From positions 1 through 11,071 of the forward strand of contig CAIXTG010000102.1 in the NCBI GenBank assembly GCA_903922325.1: a DNA stretch of 11,071 bases, given 5' to 3'. Below, in pieces: positions 7,331 to 11,071 of this stretch; position 1 is the first letter of the stretch, and each line of letters starts with the position of its first letter. The DNA comes from an uncultured Actinomycetes bacterium (lineage in GTDB: Bacteria > Actinomycetota > Actinomycetes > Nanopelagicales > Nanopelagicaceae). A program made the position numbers and the translations under genes. The notes under the pieces were generated by a model, which saw only the letters and a program-made list of their open reading frames with translations, did no database searches and was not told the DNA's origin.

Positions 7331-8016
7331 TAGTTGCCTCTCCGAGCACTAGTTTTGTTTACTGCATTTGGAATATATGTTGTACAAACACCGTCGCCGT
7401 GTGCGATCGTTGCTAAACGTTGAACGTGAGTACCAAGTAGCGCTGAAAACGCCGCAGTTTCGGCTTCGCAAAGTTCCGGGAATTCAGCAGCGACGTGCGC
7501 GATAGGACAGTGGTGCTGACAAATTTCTTCGCCCATTTTTCGCTCAATAACTGTGGCTGCATAACCTTGCTCAGTTAGAAAAGTTGCTAGGCCTTCAGTC
7601 TTATTAGGCGTTGTCTTAAGGGCCTCGAAACCTTTACGTTCAATGTCATCGGCGCGAGTTTTAGCAAAAGCTTGAACTAGATGTGCACCCGATTGCGCCG
7701 ACATAAATTTAAGTGCCGCAACTGCTAAGTCATCGTATGAATGCTCAAATTTTTCCCGGCCCTGATCGGTCATCACAAATACTTTGGAAGGTCGACCGCG
7801 TCCTCGAGAAAGACCAATATGAGGCTCACGCGCTTCTAAGATTCCGTCGGCAATTAAATTATCGAGGTGGCGACGGATGCCCGCCGGGGTCAACCCCAAC
7901 CGCTCGCCTAGAGCTACGGCTGTTGAGGGGCCATTTTCCAGAATTGAGCGTGCGATCGCGTCACGGGTGCGTAAATCATCGCCGGCTGGCGGCGCACTCA
8001 TAATCTGGCTTTTCAC
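7330..8016 (-). CDS. sufR: SufR-type iron-sulfur-sensing transcriptional regulator
   Basis: Likely repressor of its own operon that binds DNA when carrying an iron-sulfur cluster. Residues about 15-65 form a winged helix-turn-helix (GLTPAGIRRHLDNLIADGIL) and 71-90 the wing (RGRGRPSKVFVMTDQGREKF). The C-terminal half has four cysteines in the family pattern, C166-x3-C170 in CQHHCPIAH, C183 in PELCEAE and C211 in DGVCTTY, which are candidate cluster ligands. The start is uncertain. GTG at 8016 (228 residues) lies exactly 6 nt after a TACATT hexamer, fitting a leaderless mRNA, whereas ATG at 8001 (223 residues) has no Shine-Dalgarno sequence. I prefer GTG. It is first in the operon and its stop overlaps the sufB ATG. 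The regulatory role is inferred from the family and position. Confidence 0.92.
   Translation of the reverse strand: MKSQIMSAPPAGDDLRTRDAIARSILENGPSTAVALGERLGLTPAGIRRHLDNLIADGILEAREPHIGLSRGRGRPSKVFVMTDQGREKFEHSYDDLAVAALKFMSAQSGAHLVQAFAKTRADDIERKGFEALKTTPNKTEGLATFLTEQGYAATVIERKMGEEICQHHCPIAHVAAEFPELCEAETAAFSALLGTHVQRLATIAHGDGVCTTYIPNAVNKTSARRGN
7337..7343 (-). promoter_or_regulatory. Ribosome-binding site of sufB inside the 3' end of sufR
   Basis: GGAGAGG on the minus strand, 6 nt before the sufB ATG. This is a strong match and should give high sufB expression relative to sufR. Confidence 0.75.
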
Positions 8017-8022
8017 AACAGT

Positions 8023-8057
8023 AATGTATCGTAAATCGGCCCTTTCCTCGCACTCAA
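8023..8057 (-). promoter_or_regulatory. Candidate suf operon promoter
   Basis: On the minus strand TACATT (8023-8028) is followed by exactly 6 nt and then the sufR GTG, the layout of an actinobacterial leaderless promoter. An overlapping alternative -10, TACGAT (8028-8033), has a -35-like TTGAGT (8052-8057) at 18 nt spacing and would give a leader of about 5 nt. Either way the 5' untranslated region would be almost absent. The -35 candidate overlaps an inverted repeat at 8051-8065. Confidence 0.5.
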
Positions 8058-8065
8058 GAGGAGTG
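8051..8065. repeat. Inverted repeat, candidate SufR operator
   Basis: Perfect 5-bp arms CACTC and GAGTG separated by AAGAG. Allowing mismatches, the symmetry extends outward to about 8 of 10 paired positions (8046-8070). It overlaps the -35-like TTGAGT of the suf promoter, a position suited to repression. The spacing resembles the N5-spaced site I recall for mycobacterial SufR, but the arms differ, so the assignment is inference. Confidence 0.4.
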
Positions 8066-8073
8066 AGGGGCGC

Positions 8074-8089
8074 CTCAGGCTCGGCTGAG
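8074..8089. repeat. Second inverted repeat in the suf/ctaA divergent region
   Basis: Arms CTCAG and CTGAG separated by 6 nt (GCTCGG). It lies where the -35 region of the ctaA promoter would be, and it may be an operator for ctaA or for both directions. Five-base arms can occur by chance, so this is weak evidence. Confidence 0.3.
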
Positions 8090-8100
8090 ACCGCCTGCCC

Positions 8101-8106
8101 TAAGGT
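8101..8106 (+). promoter_or_regulatory. Candidate leaderless promoter (-10) of ctaA
   Basis: TAAGGT matches TANNNT and is followed by exactly 6 nt (TGCTTC) before the ctaA ATG, placing the likely transcription start on the A of ATG. No good -35 is seen. The AAGG within it could instead be a weak Shine-Dalgarno sequence, so the reading is not certain. Confidence 0.45.
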
Positions 8107-8112
8107 TGCTTC

Positions 8113-8958
8113 ATGCCGATTCTCTACCTTCTGCTGATTTTGCAGGCTGGGTTAGTTATCACGGGCGGCGCTGTTCGAATCACCGGATCTGGCTTGGGCT
8201 GTCCGACTTGGCCAGAGTGCACGCCTGGATCATACGTTCCGGTTGCCGGCCAAGCTGAAGGTGCTTTCCACGCTTGGGTTGAGTTCGGAAATCGCTTGTT
8301 AACTTTTGTACTTTTCTTTGCGGCTATCGCTGCAATTATTTATGCGTTTCGTAAAGCTCGCAAAGATTTACTTTGGCGGGCTGCACTACAACTTTTAGGA
8401 ATTCTTGGACAAGGCGTACTTGGTGGAATAACTGTTCTTACAGATTTAAATCCACTTGCAGTTGCCAGCCACTTTATTCTCTCAATATTTCTTATTGCAG
8501 GTGCCGCATCGATGGTCGAACGTGCTCGCACTCCCCTGGTTTCGATCCGCCCAACTGAAATTAAGTTAAGAGTTTTAGTTACCGCACAGGTAGCACTAAC
8601 TTTTATTGTCATTGTGCTTGGCACTTTAGTAACCGGTAGCGGGCCTCATGCAGGTGATGCGCAAGCGCCTAGATTAAATATCGATAGTCGTGCCATTTCA
8701 TGGCTTCATGCTGATGCCGTAATTGCACTCTTAGGTGTCTCACTTGCACTGTTTGTGCTTTCTGATTTGTCACCCGTTACCAAAAGGCGGATCAAGTATT
8801 TTTTCGCAGCTACATTGGCCCAGGCTTTAATTGGATACGTCCAGTATGTGCAAGGACTTCCTGAACTACTAGTTATCCTGCATCTACTTGGATCAACTTT
8901 GGTTTGGATTACCACTTGGCGAATTTGGTTATCAATTACAACAGCAGAGCGAACCTAG
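8113..8958 (+). CDS. ctaA: CtaA/COX15-type heme A synthase
   Basis: Membrane enzyme that oxidises the methyl group of heme O to the formyl group of heme A, the cofactor of aa3-type cytochrome oxidase. Its 281 residues can hold the eight membrane helices of the family in two pseudo-symmetric halves. Heme-binding residues are visible: H53 and E57 in HAWVEFGNRLL, H120 in ASHFILS, H199 in WLHADAV and H257 in ILHLLGS. The first loop has the cysteine pair C30/C36 in GCPTWPEC typical of Gram-positive CtaA, after TGGAVRITGSGLG (17-29). It is somewhat shorter than many actinobacterial relatives because almost nothing precedes helix 1. An in-frame TAA at 8101-8103 rules out a longer N-terminus, so ATG 8113 is the earliest start. 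tkt follows 9 nt downstream. ctaB, the enzyme supplying heme O, is not in this window. Confidence 0.94.
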   Translation: MPILYLLLILQAGLVITGGAVRITGSGLGCPTWPECTPGSYVPVAGQAEGAFHAWVEFGNRLLTFVLFFAAIAAIIYAFRKARKDLLWRAALQLLGILGQGVLGGITVLTDLNPLAVASHFILSIFLIAGAASMVERARTPLVSIRPTEIKLRVLVTAQVALTFIVIVLGTLVTGSGPHAGDAQAPRLNIDSRAISWLHADAVIALLGVSLALFVLSDLSPVTKRRIKYFFAATLAQALIGYVQYVQGLPELLVILHLLGSTLVWITTWRIWLSITTAERT

Positions 8959-8961
8959 GAG
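8957..8961 (+). promoter_or_regulatory. Ribosome-binding site of tkt overlapping the ctaA stop
   Basis: AGGAG begins inside the ctaA TAG stop codon and ends 6 nt before the tkt ATG. It fixes the tkt start and links translation of the two genes. Confidence 0.8.
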
Positions 8962-8967
8962 AAAACA

Positions 8968-11013
8968 ATGAGCCAGATGACCGGTTGGACTGAGTTAGAT
9001 GATCAGGCCGTCACCTACGCCCGCGCCCTTGCTATGGATGCCGTACAGAAAGTTGGCAACGGCCACCCTGGTACTGCGATGGCACTTGCTCCAGTTGCCT
9101 ACAATTTATTTCAGCGCCATTTAGTTCATGACCCAGCAGATCCAAATTGGATTGGGCGCGATCGCTTTATTCTTTCTTGTGGCCACTCTTCAATAACGCT
9201 TTACACTCAACTTTTCTACAGTGGTTACGGTTTAGAGATGGCTGATTTACAGGCGTTTCGTACTTGGAATTCACTAACACCAGGCCATCCTGAATTCGGT
9301 CACACTGCCGGCGTTGAAATGACGACCGGCCCACTTGGTCAAGGTGTGGCAACTGCTGTTGGCATGGCAATGGCAGCTCGTTATGAACGTGGCTTATTTG
9401 ATCCAGCAACTGCAGTTGGTAAGTCATTATTCGATCACACAATTTGGGTGATTTGTTCTGATGGCGACTTAGAAGAGGGCGTTAGCGCTGAAGCCTCATC
9501 ATTAGCTGGTACTCAAGAACTTGGTAATTTGGTAATTATTTACGATGACAATCGCATTTCAATTGAAGGCGACACTCATAATGCATTTACTGAAGATGTA
9601 TCTGCGCGCTATCGAGCTTACGGATGGCAAGTAATTGAAGTACCTGCTGCTGCCGATGGGCGAATTGATTTACCGGCAGTTGATGCCGCGATGATTTCTG
9701 CAAAAGCTGAACTAACCAAGCCATCACTAATTCGCATGCACTCTGTAATTGCTTGGCCGGCACCCAAAGCAAAAGGAACTGCCGGCTCACATGGTTCTGC
9801 ATTAGGCGCTGAAGAAATTGCCGAAACCAAAAAGATTTTGGGCTTGAATCCTGATGAACATTTTGCACTCCCCGCTGATGTTTTCGCACACGTGCGCAAA
9901 GTTAAAGATCGCGGCGCACAAGCACGTAAGGATTGGGCTGCTCGTTTAGCAACTTGGCAAGCTAGTAATCCAAATGAAGCCGCGTTATTAAAGCGCTTAG
10001 AGAGTAGAGAGCTTCCAGCAGGTTGGGATTCTGAACTGCCAGTTTTTGAAGCCGGAACTCAATTGGCCACCCGAGCGGCATCAGGTAAAGCGATCAATGC
10101 GCTAGCAAAGAAGATGCCAGAACTTTGGGGTGGATCAGCAGATTTAGCTGGCAGCAATAACACCGATATTGATGGTGGCGGATCTTTCTTGCCTGCAACC
10201 AGTGCCATTAAGAACGCTGATCCATACGGCCGCATTGTTCACTTTGGAATTCGCGAACACGCGATGGGCTCGATTCTAAACGGTGCAGCCCTTCATGGTT
10301 TAACTCGTTCCTTCGGTGGAACTTTCTTAGTCTTTAGCGATTACATGCGCCCCGCTGTTCGCTTAGCAGCGTTAATGAATATTCCAAGTACTTTTGTTTG
10401 GACTCACGATTCAATTGGCGTAGGTGAAGATGGGCCAACACATCAGCCAATCGAACATTTCGCTGCCCTTCGCGCTATTCCAAATCTTGCTGTTATTCGC
10501 CCAGGAGATGCTAATGAAGTAAGCGTCGCATGGCGCGAGATCATTACCCGCCGCTCCCCTGCTGCAATTATTTTGTCGCGTCAGAATCTCCCGGTAGTTG
10601 ACCGGACGACTCATGCCTCTGCTAACGAAGTTGCTAAAGGCGCATACGTACTAAAAGCCGCAAGTGGCAAAGCAAAAGTTACTTTAGTAGCTACTGGCTC
10701 TGAAGTTTCTCTGGCGTTAGAGGTGGCAGCTGCCCTAGAAGCAAAATCAATTTCAACTGCAGTTGTTAGCGCGCCTTGCTTAGAATGGTTTGATGCGCAA
10801 CCTGATTCTTACCGTGCCACAGTTCTACCAAGTGATTCGCTCAAGGTAAGTATCGAAGCTGGCATTTCACAAGGTTGGCACCGCTATGTAGGCAGCAATG
10901 GTTTAACAATTTCACTAGAACACTATGGCGCCTCTGCATCAGCGCCCGTACTTTTCAAAGAGTTTGGTTTTAGTGTTGAGGCAATTGTTCCGCAGATTGA
11001 GGCAGCCCTGTAA
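8968..11013 (+). CDS. tkt: Transketolase
   Basis: Thiamine-diphosphate enzyme that moves two-carbon ketol units between sugar phosphates in the non-oxidative pentose phosphate pathway; cytoplasmic. Its 681 residues are full length. Recognisable parts are H33 in NGHPG, H73 in CGHSS, GHPEFGHTAG (106-115) and TGPLGQG (120-126). The metal/thiamine site is SDGDLEEG (164-171) leading to DDNRISIEG with N195. H275 lies in GSHGSALG, and catalytic E430 in GIREHAMG (427-434) starts the pyrimidine-binding domain. H480 and GEDGPTHQP (486-494) follow, and the C-terminal domain includes LVATGSEVSLALE (573-585). SDGD, where the E. coli and yeast enzymes read GDGC, is, as I recall, a common form in actinobacterial transketolases. 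It sits between ctaA and tal, with its stop overlapping the tal ATG, so all three are probably one transcript. Confidence 0.97.
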   Translation: MSQMTGWTELDDQAVTYARALAMDAVQKVGNGHPGTAMALAPVAYNLFQRHLVHDPADPNWIGRDRFILSCGHSSITLYTQLFYSGYGLEMADLQAFRTWNSLTPGHPEFGHTAGVEMTTGPLGQGVATAVGMAMAARYERGLFDPATAVGKSLFDHTIWVICSDGDLEEGVSAEASSLAGTQELGNLVIIYDDNRISIEGDTHNAFTEDVSARYRAYGWQVIEVPAAADGRIDLPAVDAAMISAKAELTKPSLIRMHSVIAWPAPKAKGTAGSHGSALGAEEIAETKKILGLNPDEHFALPADVFAHVRKVKDRGAQARKDWAARLATWQASNPNEAALLKRLESRELPAGWDSELPVFEAGTQLATRAASGKAINALAKKMPELWGGSADLAGSNNTDIDGGGSFLPATSAIKNADPYGRIVHFGIREHAMGSILNGAALHGLTRSFGGTFLVFSDYMRPAVRLAALMNIPSTFVWTHDSIGVGEDGPTHQPIEHFAALRAIPNLAVIRPGDANEVSVAWREIITRRSPAAIILSRQNLPVVDRTTHASANEVAKGAYVLKAASGKAKVTLVATGSEVSLALEVAAALEAKSISTAVVSAPCLEWFDAQPDSYRATVLPSDSLKVSIEAGISQGWHRYVGSNGLTISLEHYGASASAPVLFKEFGFSVEAIVPQIEAAL

Positions 11014-11071
11014 TGCAAATATCTGACCTTGCTAAAGCAGGATGTTCGGTCTGGTTAGATGATCTATCGCG
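11013..11071 (+). CDS. tal: Transaldolase, first 19 codons only
   Basis: The ATG shares one base with the tkt stop (TAATG), and the 19 full codons seen read MQISDLAKAGCSVWLDDLS. The phrase SVWLDDLSR is the characteristic start of actinobacterial transaldolases, and tkt-tal is a conserved pair. The enzyme transfers dihydroxyacetone units in the pentose phosphate pathway. The catalytic lysine lies beyond the right edge, so completeness cannot be judged. Confidence 0.85.
   Translation, partial: MQISDLAKAGCSVWLDDLS

Noticed and set aside
8016..8029. CAAC followed six bases later by GTAT as a Streptomyces-like SufR site (CAAC-N6-GTTG)
   Set aside because: Only the left half matches; the right half is GTAT rather than GTTG, so the palindrome is not present.
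8113..8140. Apparent N-terminal truncation of ctaA
   Set aside because: An in-frame TAA lies 12 nt upstream, the first membrane helix is complete enough, and a -10-like hexamer is correctly placed for this ATG, so the short N-terminus looks genuine.
9457..9480. Transketolase thiamine motif SDGD instead of GDGC as a possible defect
   Set aside because: To my knowledge this form is common in actinobacterial transketolases, and all other catalytic residues are intact.
9167..9899. Open minus-strand frames of about 90-100 codons inside the transketolase gene
   Set aside because: They lie opposite a full-length transketolase with intact motifs, are rich in Gln/His/Leu typical of antisense reading, and have no recognisable domains.

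Overview
The window reads as ordinary, densely packed chromosome from an actinobacterium with moderate-to-low G+C and tiny intergenic gaps. The gene set (SufR regulator, SufBDCSU with an embedded Rieske protein and SufT, divergent from heme A synthase and a transketolase-transaldolase pair) is the arrangement known from Actinobacteria. The A/T-leaning third codon positions and streamlining suggest a freshwater planktonic lineage such as the acI group (Ca. Nanopelagicales). The phylum is well supported; the lineage is inference from composition and gene style only.

Left and centre, minus strand (about 8016 down to 1): nine genes form one apparent operon. In transcription order they are sufR, sufB, sufD, a Rieske [2Fe-2S] protein, sufC, sufS, sufU, sufT, and an ABC exporter half-transporter that runs off the left edge. 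Gaps are between -4 and +8 nt except for 44 nt before sufT, which has its own strong ribosome-binding site. Sulfur is taken from cysteine by SufS, passed to SufU, built into clusters on the SufB-SufC-SufD scaffold using SufC ATPase activity, and matured further with help from SufT. SufR, with four conserved cysteines, probably senses cluster status and represses the operon.

Centre (8017-8112): this 96-nt divergent region is the only real promoter region. Both flanking genes have a TANNNT -10-like hexamer exactly 6 nt before the start codon, which suggests leaderless mRNAs in both directions. Two inverted repeats lie between them and could be regulator sites.

Right, plus strand (8113-11071): ctaA (heme A synthase), tkt (transketolase, with a ribosome-binding site overlapping the ctaA stop) and the first 19 codons of tal (transaldolase, start overlapping the tkt stop). 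This links heme A supply for cytochrome oxidase with the non-oxidative pentose phosphate pathway.

No stretch longer than 300 bases lacks a gene. I see no tRNA, rRNA, CRISPR, insertion sequence or phage genes. I did not find an undescribed system. The most unusual points are the abrupt loss of ABC-transporter homology in the first ~80 bases, the exporter attached to the suf operon, and the paired leaderless promoters with inverted repeats.
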